DNA of 57,517 nucleotides, taken from Fimbriiglobus sp. (GTDB lineage Bacteria > Planctomycetota > Planctomycetia > Gemmatales > Gemmataceae). Both the position numbers and the translations under genes were made by a program. The notes beneath the pieces are model-generated. The model was not told where the DNA came from, did no database searches, and saw only the letters and a program-made list of their open reading frames with translations. Location of the stretch: the NCBI GenBank assembly GCA_025362195.1, contig JANYHV010000085.1, forward strand, positions 1-57,517. Direction: 5' to 3'. Each line of letters opens with the position of its first letter. Positions within the stretch are counted from its first letter, which is position 1. This document shows, piece after piece, positions 18,309 through 27,134 of the stretch.

Positions 18309-19343
18309 TCACTCTTTCGGGGCGGTGAAGTCGGCGAGGTAAAGCTGCGTCGGCGACCGGCCGTCGCGCGAGCTGGTCCACATCAGTTTCTTGAAGTCGG
18401 GGCTGAACACCGGGAGCACGTCTTGCCCCGGGGCGAAGGTCAACCGTGTCTGCTTGCCGGTGTCGATGTTCATCCAGTACAGGTCGTAGTTCGGCCGTTT
18501 CGACTCGTCGGAGTGGTCGGCGGCCGTGTACACGATGTGCTTGCCGTCCTGGTACCAAAAGGGTGCCCAGTAGACCCACTTGTCGTTGTCCGTCAGCGCC
18601 TTCTCGCCGGTGCCGTCGGCGTTGACGACGTACAGTTGCAGCCGGTCCTTTTCCTTGCGGTCGCTGCGGAAAATCACCTTCGTGCCGTCCGGCGAGAAGA
18701 ACGGTCCGCCGTTGTAGCAGTTCTTCGCCGTCGTGATTTCCTTCACGCCGGTGCCGTCGGCGTTCATTGTGCAAATCTGCACGTTACCCGCGCTGCCGCG
18801 GCTGAACACGATCCGCTTGCCGTCGGCGGAGTAACTGCCCTCGGCCGTGTAGACTTTCGAGTCCGGCGTCAGGCACTTCAACTTGTCGGCGGCGAGGTCG
18901 TACTCGTAGATTTTCATGAACCGGTCGAAGTCCCACGAGTACCGCCGGCGGGCACCGATCTTGGCGTCTTCGACCCGCTTGGCGATCTCCTCGGCCTGGT
19001 ACTTCTGGAACTCCGGGTCTTCGTGGCTGCTGGCGTAGATCAACTTCTTGCCGTCCGGGTGGAAGTACGCGCAGGTCGTCCGGCCGTTGCCGGGGCTGAT
19101 GCGGCGGAACGCCCCGGTGGCGAGGTCTTGCGTGAAGATTTGGTAGAACGGGTTGGCGTCGCCCTTCACCTCGGCCTGGTAGACGATCGTCTTGCCGTCC
19201 GGGGCGAAGTAGCCCTCCCCGGCGCGGACGAAGTCCTTCGTCACCTGCGTGACGTTGGTCAGCGACGCGGCCTCGGCGGCCTTCCAGTCGGCGGCGGCGG
19301 GCGGCTGAATCAGCGCGGCGAGGGCGAACACAATCGCGGTCAT
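18309..19343 (-). CDS. Exported TolB-like / PD40 beta-propeller protein
   Basis: 344 residues from the ATG at 19343, chosen because it begins a signal peptide (MTAIVFALAALIQPPAAA). PD40-type repeats follow: GEGYFAPDGKTIVYQAE, CAYFHPDGKKLIYASS, EGSYSADGKRIVFSRGS, GPFFSPDGTKVIFRSD and PVFSPDFKKLMWTSSRDG, each a WD40-like blade with an xxSPDGKxIxF core. NADGTG loops (MNADGTGVKE, VNADGTGEKA) are typical. It is probably a periplasmic propeller of the TolB-like class. No Tol-Pal genes are adjacent, so it is not TolB proper. It is followed after 2 nt by the phosphatase gene. Confidence 0.87.
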   Translation of the reverse strand: MTAIVFALAALIQPPAAADWKAAEAASLTNVTQVTKDFVRAGEGYFAPDGKTIVYQAEVKGDANPFYQIFTQDLATGAFRRISPGNGRTTCAYFHPDGKKLIYASSHEDPEFQKYQAEEIAKRVEDAKIGARRRYSWDFDRFMKIYEYDLAADKLKCLTPDSKVYTAEGSYSADGKRIVFSRGSAGNVQICTMNADGTGVKEITTAKNCYNGGPFFSPDGTKVIFRSDRKEKDRLQLYVVNADGTGEKALTDNDKWVYWAPFWYQDGKHIVYTAADHSDESKRPNYDLYWMNIDTGKQTRLTFAPGQDVLPVFSPDFKKLMWTSSRDGRSPTQLYLADFTAPKE

Positions 19344-19377
19344 GGCGGGACCTCCGGGGGGCGGTGTCAACGGGGTG

Positions 19378-20205
19378 TCAGTCGGCGTAGCGGGCGGCGA
19401 TCTCGGCGGCGAAGACCTTGCGCACCTTCCGCTTGCCGATGCGGTCGATGAGCCGCGGGGCGAGGCGGTTGAACAGGACGAGCAGGCGGCCCTGGCGGGT
19501 GAGCGTGAGTTCGTCCCGGTCGGCGGCGAGTTGGTCGAGGGTCTTCATTGCCACCGTTTCGGCCGTCATGCCGCGGAGGTGGTCGAGCTGCACGCGGGCC
19601 TTGCGTTCGAGCAGGTTCTTGCTGAAATTCGTCTGCGTCAGGCCGGGGTTGATGACGATCACACTCACGCCGAAGCGGTCCAGTTCGGCCCGCAACGCGT
19701 CCGAGAATCCGGCGAGGGCGAACTTGCTCGCCGAGTACATCGACCGGCCCGGCCAGCCGCGGCGGCCCAGCACCGACGAGATGTTGACGATCGCCGGGCG
19801 GTGGCCGGCCTTGAGCAGCGGGATGAAGACGCGGGTCAACTCGACCGTGCCGAAGTAGTTGGTCTCGAAGATGCGCCGCAGGGTGTCCGGGTCGGAGTCC
19901 ATAAAGTGACCGGTCGCCCCGATGCCGGCGTTGTTCACCAGCACGTCGGCCCCGCCGAATCGTTGGGTCATCGCAGCGGCCATCGCCCGGTGGTCGTCGC
20001 CGCGGGTAATGTCGCCGGCCAGGACTTCGAGCGTGCCGCTCTCGGCGGTCACTTCGGCGGCGAGCGCGTCGAGGTCGGGCTGCTTGCGGGCGACGGCGAG
20101 GACTCGGCAGCCGCGCCGGACCGCTTCCTTCGCAATCGCCCGGCCGATGCCCTCCGACGCCCCCGTCACGAGCACGCGCATGCCCGCCAGATTCCGTACT
20201 GCCAT
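19378..20205 (-). CDS. Short-chain dehydrogenase/reductase (SDR family)
   Basis: 275 residues, classical SDR. The Rossmann cofactor motif TGASEGIG lies at residues 14-21, the NNAGIGATG motif near 92, the catalytic Ser in NISSVLGRRG and the YSASK (Tyr-x-x-x-Lys) motif near 158-162. The C-terminal NPGLTQTNFSKN and a basic tail resemble membrane-associated SDRs acting on lipid or keto substrates. NADP(H) use is plausible from the Arg after the second strand (VARKQPDL), but this is an inference. It is divergent from the NagA-like gene, with a 73-bp gap holding both promoters. Confidence 0.88.
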   Translation of the reverse strand: MAVRNLAGMRVLVTGASEGIGRAIAKEAVRRGCRVLAVARKQPDLDALAAEVTAESGTLEVLAGDITRGDDHRAMAAAMTQRFGGADVLVNNAGIGATGHFMDSDPDTLRRIFETNYFGTVELTRVFIPLLKAGHRPAIVNISSVLGRRGWPGRSMYSASKFALAGFSDALRAELDRFGVSVIVINPGLTQTNFSKNLLERKARVQLDHLRGMTAETVAMKTLDQLAADRDELTLTRQGRLLVLFNRLAPRLIDRIGKRKVRKVFAAEIAARYAD

Positions 20206-20278
20206 CGTCGCCCCCGTTCGCTGTGTTGCAAGCTAGGATAGTCACCGACCGCCGCCCCGCCCAACCGGAGCCGAGCCG

Positions 20279-21460
20279 ATGCCGCCGACGACCTTCACGA
20301 ACGCCCGCGTCGTTTTGCCGACCGAAGTGGTCAGCGGCTCCGTCGTCGTGGCCGGCGGTATCATCGCGGCCGTCGGTGACGTGGCCGCTGTCGGTGAAGT
20401 CATCGACCTGGGCGGCCGGTACCTGTTGCCCGGGTTCGTCGAAATGCACGTCCACGGCGGCGACGGCGCGGACTTCATGGACCTGACCCCCGAGGCGTTC
20501 CGCACGGTCGCGCGGTGCCACGCCCGCCACGGCACGACCACGATGACGCCGACGAGTACCGTCGGCACGTTCGAGCAGTACCGCTGCTTTCTGGAGATCA
20601 ACGCCGACCTGGCCGGCACCGCCGACGGCGGCGCGCGGCTGGTCGGCGGCCACCTCTACGGCCCGTACTTCCGCCCCGAGGCGAAAGGCTGCCACCCGGA
20701 CGCCGCGTTCTTGTCGCCGGAGCCGGGCCGCGACGCCGAACTCCTCGCCTTTGCCGGCCGCGGCCTGCGGACGCTGACCGTCGCCCCGGAGTTACCCGGC
20801 GCACTCGCCCTGATCCGCGCCGCCCGGGAACGCGGCGTACTCGTGACGGCCGGGCACACCTACGCGACTTTCGCCGAACTCCGGGCCGGCGTCGAGGCCG
20901 GGGTGCGGCACGTCGATCACCTTTTCTGCGCGATGTCCGACCGCGCCCGGCTCCGGCAAACGCAGGCCTTCCCGATGCGCGCGGGCGTCATGGAAGGGAC
21001 CCTCTCCTTCGACGAACTGACGACCGAGGTCATCGCCGACGGCCACCACCTCGACGAGGGCTTGCTGCACTTCGCCTTCAAACTCAAAGGCCCGGACCGG
21101 CTCGCCCTGGTGTCCGACACGATGCGGGCCGTCGATTGCCCGGACGGCGAGTACTGGTTCGGCGCGACCGGCAGCGGCGAGCGCGTCCGCAAGCGCGGCG
21201 GGGTCGGCGTCACCCTCGACGGCGCGGGGCTGGCGTCCGCCGTCGTCGGCCTCGACCACGCCGTGCGCCTCATGGCGTCGTACCCGTGGGCCGACCTGCC
21301 GGGCGTCGTCCGCATGGCCTCGCTGACGCCCGCGCGCAACCTGGGGCTGGACGCCGAGTGCGGCAGCATCGAAGTCGGCAAGCGGGCCGATCTCGTCGCT
21401 ATGGACGGCGGTTTCGCGGTCACCGACGTGTTCGTCGGCGGGGTTAGAATCGGTAGATGA
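20279..21460 (+). CDS. nagA: NagA-like N-acetylglucosamine-6-phosphate deacetylase, altered metal site
   Basis: 393 residues with the amidohydrolase TIM-barrel pattern of NagA: PGFVEMHVHGGDGADFMD (His57, His59), HARHGTTTMTPTS, GHLYGPYF (125-131), AGHTYATF (His193), HVDHLFCAM (His214) and LVSDTMRAV with the catalytic-type Asp280. The family hydrolyses GlcNAc-6-P to GlcN-6-P in amino-sugar recycling. The oddity is Tyr127, where NagA proteins have the metal-ligand Glu (HLEGP). The usual HLFNAM is HLFCAM. It may be active with one metal, have changed substrate or be inactive. A TAGGAT -10-like box lies at 20234-20239. The 3' end overlaps the convergent barrel gene by 17 nt. Confidence 0.8.
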   Translation: MPPTTFTNARVVLPTEVVSGSVVVAGGIIAAVGDVAAVGEVIDLGGRYLLPGFVEMHVHGGDGADFMDLTPEAFRTVARCHARHGTTTMTPTSTVGTFEQYRCFLEINADLAGTADGGARLVGGHLYGPYFRPEAKGCHPDAAFLSPEPGRDAELLAFAGRGLRTLTVAPELPGALALIRAARERGVLVTAGHTYATFAELRAGVEAGVRHVDHLFCAMSDRARLRQTQAFPMRAGVMEGTLSFDELTTEVIADGHHLDEGLLHFAFKLKGPDRLALVSDTMRAVDCPDGEYWFGATGSGERVRKRGGVGVTLDGAGLASAVVGLDHAVRLMASYPWADLPGVVRMASLTPARNLGLDAECGSIEVGKRADLVAMDGGFAVTDVFVGGVRIGR

Positions 21461-22691
21461 TGTCGAACAGAAAGCGGTAGCGGAAGAAGTCCCGGTTGCC
21501 CGCCAGCGGCACCTCGAACGCCCCGCCGAACTCCAGGCTCTTCGACAGGCGGTAGCGCGCCCCGAGGGCACCGGTGAGCAGCGAACTGCCCTTGGCCAGC
21601 GACCCGAAGTTGACCAGGTCGCGGCCCTCGCCGGCCAGGAATTGCGAATTACCGTTGGTCGTGTACTGGAACCAGTTCACTTCCGCGAGCGGGAAGAACT
21701 TCTGCCGGTTCATCAGGTCGAACGACACGTGCCCGCTGGCGTAGAAATAGTCGCTCCGCAGGTTGTTGACCGAGTACGAGTACCCGGCGTTGGCCAGGGC
21801 GTTGAACCCGCCGAGCCGCGTCTTCAGGAAGGTTTGGCCGACGCTGACGTAGGGCACGAGGCCGAGCTTGCCGGTGTTCTGGTAGACGGCACTCGACCCC
21901 AACGGCACCTGGAATTGCAGGCCGGCGGCCAGCAGCGTGCCGAAGTCCAGGTCGCGGAGGATCGTCACCTTCGGGCCGAACCAGAATTCGCTCAGGCCGG
22001 TGTGGCTGCCCAGGTCCGAGTCCCCCGACGCGGTCACCCCGCTCAGGCCGATCTTGTTCAACGTCACCGACAACCGGTTCGTAATCGCCAGGCTGCCGCG
22101 GACGCCGACGTACCACAAACTGCCGCCCTGGAAGTTCGGCTGGGAGGTCGGGATCCGCTGGTAAATCCCCAACGGCCGGACTTCGCTGAGCGACCGCGGG
22201 TCTTCAAACAGGAACGGGTTGGTCACCGGGGAAATGAACGTGTCGAACTCGCGGTCGCTGCAAAACAGCCCGTCGCGGTCGAAGTTGAACACCCGCCCGA
22301 GTCGCCGGCCGAAGCCGTCGTCCTCGCCCCCGGCGTCCAGGAGCCGGCGGCGGGCGGCCGTCCGGGCCTTGTCCCGCGTCGCCGAGAGCGTGTCGTCGAG
22401 GTCGCGCTCGGCCTCCCCGAGTCCGGTCTCCCCCCGGCGGCGCACGTCCTGGAAGAGGTCATCGGCACGGGTCGGAGTCGAATCCGCGTCGCGGCGGGCG
22501 GTGTGGGTTGGCGTCGCGGTTTCGTGGGAGACCGCCCGGACTTCGGGCTTCCAGCGCAACCGGGCGGCCCGGGGCGGCAGTTCGCCGGATTCGCGCGACG
22601 GGGTCGGGGCGATCGGCGCGAGCAGGACCGGTTCCTGGGCGCTGACGGCACCCGCCAGGAGAAGCCCATAGATGCCGCACAGCCACCGCAT
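21444..22691 (-). CDS. Outer-membrane beta-barrel protein
   Basis: 415 residues with a signal peptide (GIYGLLLAGAVSAQ), an approximately 120-residue charged, low-complexity linker (ATPTHTARRDADSTPTR; RTAARRRLLDAG) and then a C-terminal half of alternating amphipathic strands (WYVGVRGSLAITNRLSVTLN, VTILRDLDFGTLLAAGLQFQ, FNALANAGYSYSVNNLR). The last residues, FLFDIIYRF, end in the aromatic C-terminal signature read by the BAM machinery. It is therefore very likely inserted in the outer membrane. Function (transport or structural) is unknown. It is followed on the opposite strand by the NagA-like gene with a 17-nt overlap. Confidence 0.78.
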   Translation of the reverse strand: MRWLCGIYGLLLAGAVSAQEPVLLAPIAPTPSRESGELPPRAARLRWKPEVRAVSHETATPTHTARRDADSTPTRADDLFQDVRRRGETGLGEAERDLDDTLSATRDKARTAARRRLLDAGGEDDGFGRRLGRVFNFDRDGLFCSDREFDTFISPVTNPFLFEDPRSLSEVRPLGIYQRIPTSQPNFQGGSLWYVGVRGSLAITNRLSVTLNKIGLSGVTASGDSDLGSHTGLSEFWFGPKVTILRDLDFGTLLAAGLQFQVPLGSSAVYQNTGKLGLVPYVSVGQTFLKTRLGGFNALANAGYSYSVNNLRSDYFYASGHVSFDLMNRQKFFPLAEVNWFQYTTNGNSQFLAGEGRDLVNFGSLAKGSSLLTGALGARYRLSKSLEFGGAFEVPLAGNRDFFRYRFLFDIIYRF

Positions 22692-22756
22692 GTCCGCCCC
22701 TCGCGCTCACAACCCACGTGATCGGTATCGACGCGGCGACCGTCACGACCTGAACC

Positions 22757-22786
22757 AAACCCTAAACCCGGCAGAATCGCGCCGGG
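22757..22786 (-). terminator. Candidate intrinsic terminator after the histidine kinase
   Basis: On the minus strand, 6 nt past the kinase stop, the arms CCCGGC and GCCGGG (6 bp, 8-nt loop; positions 22767-22786) are followed by TTTAGGGTTT. The hairpin followed by a T-rich run fits rho-independent termination, although the T-tract is interrupted by GGG. Confidence 0.5.
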
Positions 22787-22792
22787 ATTGGC

Positions 22793-24223
22793 TCAAGTTT
22801 TGAGGACTTCCGGCGGGACGAGGGGCAGTCGCATTTCGACGACCGTCCCCGCCGGCCGGTTCGCCGCCGCGGTCACCGTCCCGCCTAACGCGGCGACGAC
22901 GCGCGCCGTGACGGCCAGGCCCAAGCCGTGGCCTTTGACGCCGCGTAACCGGGAAATGTCGGCCCGGAAGAACGGCTCGAAGACGCGCGGCACGGCTTCG
23001 GCGGGGATGCCGATGCCGTCGTCGAGGACGGCGAGGCACACCGCCGACCCGTCCGCGCTGAGCCGGACGACCACCGGCGTGCCCGGCTCACTGTACTTGA
23101 AAGCGTTGTCGAGGACGTTGTCGAACGCCTGCGCCAAGAGCGTCGGCTGGGCCAGCACTGTCAGCGGGCCAGCCCAAGCGAGTTCCCGCGTCACGTCGGC
23201 GGCCCGCGGGTGGTCGGCCCAGGTCTCGTCGAGGTGCCGGGAGAGCCAGCCGGCGAGTTCGACCGCTTCGAGGTCCGGCGGTCGGGCCTCGGCGTCCGCG
23301 CGGGCCAGGAAAAGTAACGACTCGACGATCTGCGTCAAGCGGTCCGTTTGGGCGATCGACGCGGACAAGACTCGGCGGTAGTCGGCCGGGTCGCGCTCGC
23401 GGCGCAGGGCCACTTCGAGCGTGCCGCGGAGCACCGTCAGCGGCGTCCGCAGTTGGTGCGACGCCTCGGCCGTGAAGTGCCGCTGGCGGGCGAACGACTC
23501 CTCCATGCGGGCCAGCAGGCCGTTGAATTTGACGGCCAGTTCGCGCAACTCGTCGTCCGGCGTCGGCACGCCCACGCGGGCACCCAGGTCGGCCGCCGTG
23601 ATCCCCTGAACCGCCCCGGCCATCCGCCGCACCGGCAGCAGCGCCCGCCGGCAGACCCACCGGCCGGCGACCGCGGCCAGCCCCAGAATGGCCACCGATG
23701 CCGCGAGCAAACCGAGTTCGAGGTCGCGCAGCGTCCGCCGGGCCGGGCCGACGCCGACCGCGACCGTCACCCGCAACGCCCTGTGAAAATTCGAGTCGGC
23801 CGCGGGCGGGGCGGCCGAGCCGTCCTGGGCGATGGTGAGTTCGGCCACCCGCCACCGTTGCCGGTCGGGGTCGGTGTAGTCGAACGGTTCCGCGTCCGGC
23901 CGGGCGAACTCCGGTAACGGCGTCTGCCCCGGGGCGTCGTCCGACTGCGCCTTGTCGATCGGCCGGTCGCCGCGGACGGCCCAGCGGGTCGAACCGCCGG
24001 CCGGCCGGGTGACCAGGAGCCGCGGCTTCTCCGGCTCCCACTCGACCCCGCGGGCCTCGACCTCGACCGCCCCGACCAGCGCGGTCAAGTCCGCGGCCAG
24101 GGCGTCGTCGATGGTCTGCCGGAGGTGCGCGCGGGCGAGCAGGTCGATGCTCGCCGAGAACGCGACCAGCACGCCGGCGAGCGTCAGCAGGAAGAAGGCG
24201 AGCAGGCGGGTGGTCAGGGTCAT
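22793..24223 (-). CDS. Membrane sensor histidine kinase
   Basis: 476 residues. TM1 (LLAFFLLTLAGVLVAFSA), an approximately 130-residue periplasmic sensor region, TM2 (LGLLAASVAILGLAAVAG, 170-187), a HAMP linker (RRMAGAVQGITAADLGARV), a HisKA domain with AEASHQLRTPL (His256 is the phosphorylated residue) and a HATPase domain with the N-box DNVLDNAFKYSEPGTP, G1 LDDGIGIP, the F-box and G2 GHGLGLAV. All catalytic boxes are intact. It lies 3 nt downstream of its cognate OmpR-family response regulator and is cotranscribed with it. The stimulus is unknown; the divergent sensor region has no recognisable fold. Confidence 0.94.
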   Translation of the reverse strand: MTLTTRLLAFFLLTLAGVLVAFSASIDLLARAHLRQTIDDALAADLTALVGAVEVEARGVEWEPEKPRLLVTRPAGGSTRWAVRGDRPIDKAQSDDAPGQTPLPEFARPDAEPFDYTDPDRQRWRVAELTIAQDGSAAPPAADSNFHRALRVTVAVGVGPARRTLRDLELGLLAASVAILGLAAVAGRWVCRRALLPVRRMAGAVQGITAADLGARVGVPTPDDELRELAVKFNGLLARMEESFARQRHFTAEASHQLRTPLTVLRGTLEVALRRERDPADYRRVLSASIAQTDRLTQIVESLLFLARADAEARPPDLEAVELAGWLSRHLDETWADHPRAADVTRELAWAGPLTVLAQPTLLAQAFDNVLDNAFKYSEPGTPVVVRLSADGSAVCLAVLDDGIGIPAEAVPRVFEPFFRADISRLRGVKGHGLGLAVTARVVAALGGTVTAAANRPAGTVVEMRLPLVPPEVLKT

Positions 24224-24226
24224 CGG

Positions 24227-24928
24227 TCAGGCGTCCTGGTCGCGGCGGAAGACGTACCCCGTGCCGCGGACCGTGTGGACGAGTCGCGGGCCGTGCGCTT
24301 CGAGTTTACGCCGCAACTCCCCGACGTGAACGGCCAGGGTGTTCGACAGGCCGTCGTACTCCTCGTCCCAGACCTGTTCGTAAATCCTCGCCCGGCTCAA
24401 CACCGCCCCGGCGTTCCGCAACAAGACCGCCAGCAGCGTGAACTCCTTGGCCGTCAGGTCGAGCCGTTTGCCCGCGCGCGTCGCCCGCTGCGCGTCGAGG
24501 TCGAGGGCCACGTCGCCGTGGGCCAGCGCGGTCGCCGGCCGGCGGTCGAGCCGCCGGGTCAGCGACCGGACCCGGGCCAGGAGTTCCTCGAACGCGAACG
24601 GCTTGCACAGGTAATCTTCCGCCCCGGCGTCCAGCCCGCGGACCCGGTCGGACACCGCGTCCCGGGCCGTCAGGAAGATGACCGGCGTCGTACTGTTGGT
24701 CGCCCGGAAGCGCCGCAACAGCGTCAGCCCATCGATCCCCGGCAGCCACCAGTCGAGCAGGACCACGTCCCAAGCTTCCGTCGAAAGCCGCGCCCACCCC
24801 TCGGCCCCCCCCGCCGCGTGCTCGGCCGCGTACCCCTCCTCGCGCAGTCCCACCAGCACGAAGTCCGCGATCTCCGCCTCGTCCTCGACGAGCAGCACCC
24901 GAACTCCCGCCGACGACAGTTTCGACAT
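24227..24928 (-). CDS. OmpR/PhoB-family response regulator
   Basis: 233 residues from the ATG at 24928. Receiver domain: acidic pocket VEDEAE (residues 14-19), phospho-acceptor Asp59 in VVLLDWWLPG, the Thr of FLTARD and the Lys of YLCKPF. The C-terminal winged helix is of OmpR type (LTAKEFTLLAVLLRNAGAVL, then SNTLAVHVGELRRKL and VRGTGYVFRR). It should activate or repress promoters when phosphorylated by the adjacent kinase. The open frame extends 36 codons upstream, but the added residues (from an unusually AT-rich stretch) are not part of the family, so the internal ATG is preferred. Confidence 0.94.
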   Translation of the reverse strand: MSKLSSAGVRVLLVEDEAEIADFVLVGLREEGYAAEHAAGGAEGWARLSTEAWDVVLLDWWLPGIDGLTLLRRFRATNSTTPVIFLTARDAVSDRVRGLDAGAEDYLCKPFAFEELLARVRSLTRRLDRRPATALAHGDVALDLDAQRATRAGKRLDLTAKEFTLLAVLLRNAGAVLSRARIYEQVWDEEYDGLSNTLAVHVGELRRKLEAHGPRLVHTVRGTGYVFRRDQDA

Positions 24929-25177
24929 CGTCAAGATCCTCTCCAGCTTTCGCCATCCATGAAATTCATATTCTTGCCGATACCACAGAATAATCTGCTG
25001 ACAGGGTGTTGAAAACTTTGGGGTCTTGTAGGGCAATGAAACTCCCCGGGGTTACAATCTTGACGCTGCAACTTTTCGCGTCAGTGCCCACCTTGAGCGC
25101 TGTCAGGGTCGAAAATTTGTAGTCCTGCGATTTCCAGCACATTGGTACCAAGGTGCCGTCCGAGTAGTAGGACCGGA
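24929..25177. other. AT-richer intergenic stretch upstream of the response regulator
   Basis: Composition drops visibly here compared with the rest of the window (for example AATTCATATTCTTGCC and GAAAACTTTGGGGTC). It holds the response-regulator promoter. An open frame on the minus strand crosses it, encoding a C-terminal tail after the frameshift of the sigma-factor remnant (SYYSDGTLVPMCWKSQDYKF...), unlike any family I know. A CAGGGTGTTGAAAAC string at 25002-25016 resembles the ends of some insertion sequences, but no partner repeat was found. Confidence 0.45.
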
Positions 25178-25897
25178 TCACATCGATCGCCGGAGAAAAT
25201 CCTCTAAGGCGCAAGTCGCTGCTGCGGTGGGACAGCGCGGCCAACTCCTTCTCGACCCGTGCCGGGGAGGGGTCGGCAATCCCGCGCGCAACTCGGCGAC
25301 CAGCGCCTCGGCGAAACGCAGTCGGGCGCGGCGGAGCCACTGTCGGCAGGCGTCGGCCCGGACGCGGGTTTCGGTCGTCGCGGTCAGGTCTTCGCTGCTC
25401 GCGTCGGGAGACTCGACGCGGAGTTTCAAGCGGGTGAACTTCGGCGGCTTCGGGTTGGCCCGCTCGTGGCTCTCCAGCGCGGCCCAGGCGTGGTCGAGGA
25501 CGGTCCGCCGCCACTCCTCGTCCCGGGCGGGGTCGGCGGCCAGCCCGCCCGAATCGGCGTCGGACCCCTTCCGGCGGTTCGCCCTCGCCCAGTGGTCCCG
25601 CGTCCTGTTGCGCACGGCGGCTTGGAGCAGGTCGCGGAACCGGCCGCGGTCGGGGTCGGCCCCGCCGAAGTCGCCCTTCATCAGCCGCACGACGACTTCG
25701 CGGGCCAGCTCGTCCGCATCGTCGCCGCTCCGCACGAGCCCGCCGACGTGTCGCCGGATCGCGCGGGCGGAGCAGGCGACCAGCGCCTGCCGGGCGGCGA
25801 CGGCCGACGATGGTCCCCCGGTCGCGTGCGCGCCGCGGAACAGACTCCATTGAGTGGGAATTGCGTCGAGGCCGGAGTCGCCGGCCTCCGGGGTCAC
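25178..25897 (-). pseudogene. Frameshifted ECF-like RNA polymerase sigma factor
   Basis: From a GTG at 25897 the frame reads TPEAGDSGLDAIPTQWSLF and then ARQALVACSARAIRRHVGGL, DDADELAREVVVRLMKGDF and DPDRGRFRDLLQAAVRNRTR, which matches the sigma-70 region 2 pattern of planctomycete ECF-like factors found with Ser/Thr kinases. Near 25270 the family-like continuation (ADPSPARVEKELAAL) switches to another frame, so the C-terminal part is broken by a 1-nt indel. The GTG start overlaps a TGA closing an upstream frame (GTGA). There is no clean sigma4 domain. Decay or a sequencing indel would both give this picture. Confidence 0.6.
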
Positions 25898-26005
25898 GGC
25901 GTCTCCCCGGCCGCCTCGGCGGCGCTCCGGTGCAAGTGCGGCATTTGAGCGTCGGCGGGGAAGGCATTGACCAGGGCGGCGGCCGTGGGCAGCGACCACC
26001 ACCAA

Positions 26006-26665
26006 CGCCTGCTCCGGGGCCACGTACGACGGCGTGCCCAGGACTCCCCCGGTGCGGGTCAGTCCGCCCGGCGACGCCGACGCGACCGGGGCGACCGGCG
26101 GGGCGAGTTTGGCCAGGCCGAAATCGACCACCTTCGGCGTGCCGCCGGCCGCGAGCATCACGTTCGCCGGCATCAGGTCGCGGTGGACGACGCCGTGCGC
26201 GTGACTGTGGTGGACGCCGCGGCCGACCGTCTCGACGCGCGGGGCGGCCGAGGCCGGCGGCTGCGGTGTGCCGGCAAATTTCTCGGCCAGCGAGCCGCCG
26301 CCGAGGAACTCCTGGGCGTAGGACGGCTGGCCCTCGGCGACCCCGGTCTCGAAGAGTCGGGCGACGTTCAGGTGCCCGAGCCGGGCGACCGCCCGCGCCT
26401 CGGCGCGGAAGCGGGCCGACAACGGCTCGTCGGCCGCGTGGTTCAGGAGTTTCAGCGCGACCGTCCGGCCCAGGCCGACGTGCCGCGCCTCGTAGACCCG
26501 GCCCGTGTCGCCCCGCCCGACCAACCGCACGACCACGTGGCCGGGAACCGTCGGCAGCGCGGCGGGGTCGGGGGTAAGGCCCGCGAACGGCTCGGTGTCC
26601 ACCGACGATAGGGTGACGGCCTGCCCCGAGTCGTCCGTCAAGGCGTGGGTCGCGGGCGAGGCCAT
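26006..26665 (-). pseudogene. Truncated Ser/Thr protein kinase (N-lobe and catalytic loop only)
   Basis: From the ATG at 26665 the frame gives 220 residues of a Pkn-type kinase: glycine loop VGRGDTGRVYEA (49-60), VALKLL with Lys72, catalytic HRDLMPANVML (161-171), DFGLAK (181-186) and GTPSYVAPEQA (210-220). The reading frame then runs into unrelated sequence (LVVVAAHGRRPGQC) and continues open into the sigma remnant without the C-lobe, so the kinase is truncated at the APE motif. The catalytic-loop Lys of HRDLKPxN is Met165 here, which alone would cripple phosphotransfer. No membrane or sensor domain remains. The open frame as a whole (25178-26665) would encode a 495-residue chimera. Confidence 0.65.
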
Positions 26666-27134
26666 GTCGTTCGCCCCGCAAGGTGTAATCGCTCGATCAC
26701 GATTGTAACCGCCGTGGGCGAAGCCGGCCGCAACTTTTCGACCCAAGCCGTCGGCCGGCACCCCGAAAGTTCGACATCGCGTGTCGCGCCGCGGCCCCAG
26801 CCCTTAAACCGACCACTGCGAACACGGAAGATTCTTGAGCGGCGAGCCCCGCGATCCCGGGGAACGATTCCGGCCCGCTCCGTCGGAGGACGACTTCGAC
26901 TTTTTCGTCACCCCGTGCGGACCAGCCGGTAGTGGAAGCGCCGAGTCTCCGCCGCCGACCTGGGAGACCCTGAGCGTCCCGCGTGGGAAAGCGCGACTTT
27001 ACGGGAGCGGCCGGAAGACATCGGCGAGAGCACTCACGGCGGGTGCAAGATTCTAGCGTTTCTCGCGGCTGAACCGAGGTTGGTCACGGCGTGGTTCTGG
27101 ACGCCGGCAAACGGTCGAGTCCGGCCGACCTGCC
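26666..27134. other. Intergenic stretch between two decayed genes
   Basis: About 470 bp with no supported gene. A plus-strand open frame at 26835-27056 (MSGEPRDPGERFRPAPSEDD...) shows no motif. The segment must contain whatever promoter served the kinase (minus) and the surface-protein remnant (plus), but no clear -35/-10 pair is visible. Confidence 0.45.

Noticed and set aside
24999-25016. Insertion-sequence end as an intact mobile element
   Set aside because: No transposase frame, no matching inverted end and no target duplication found nearby.
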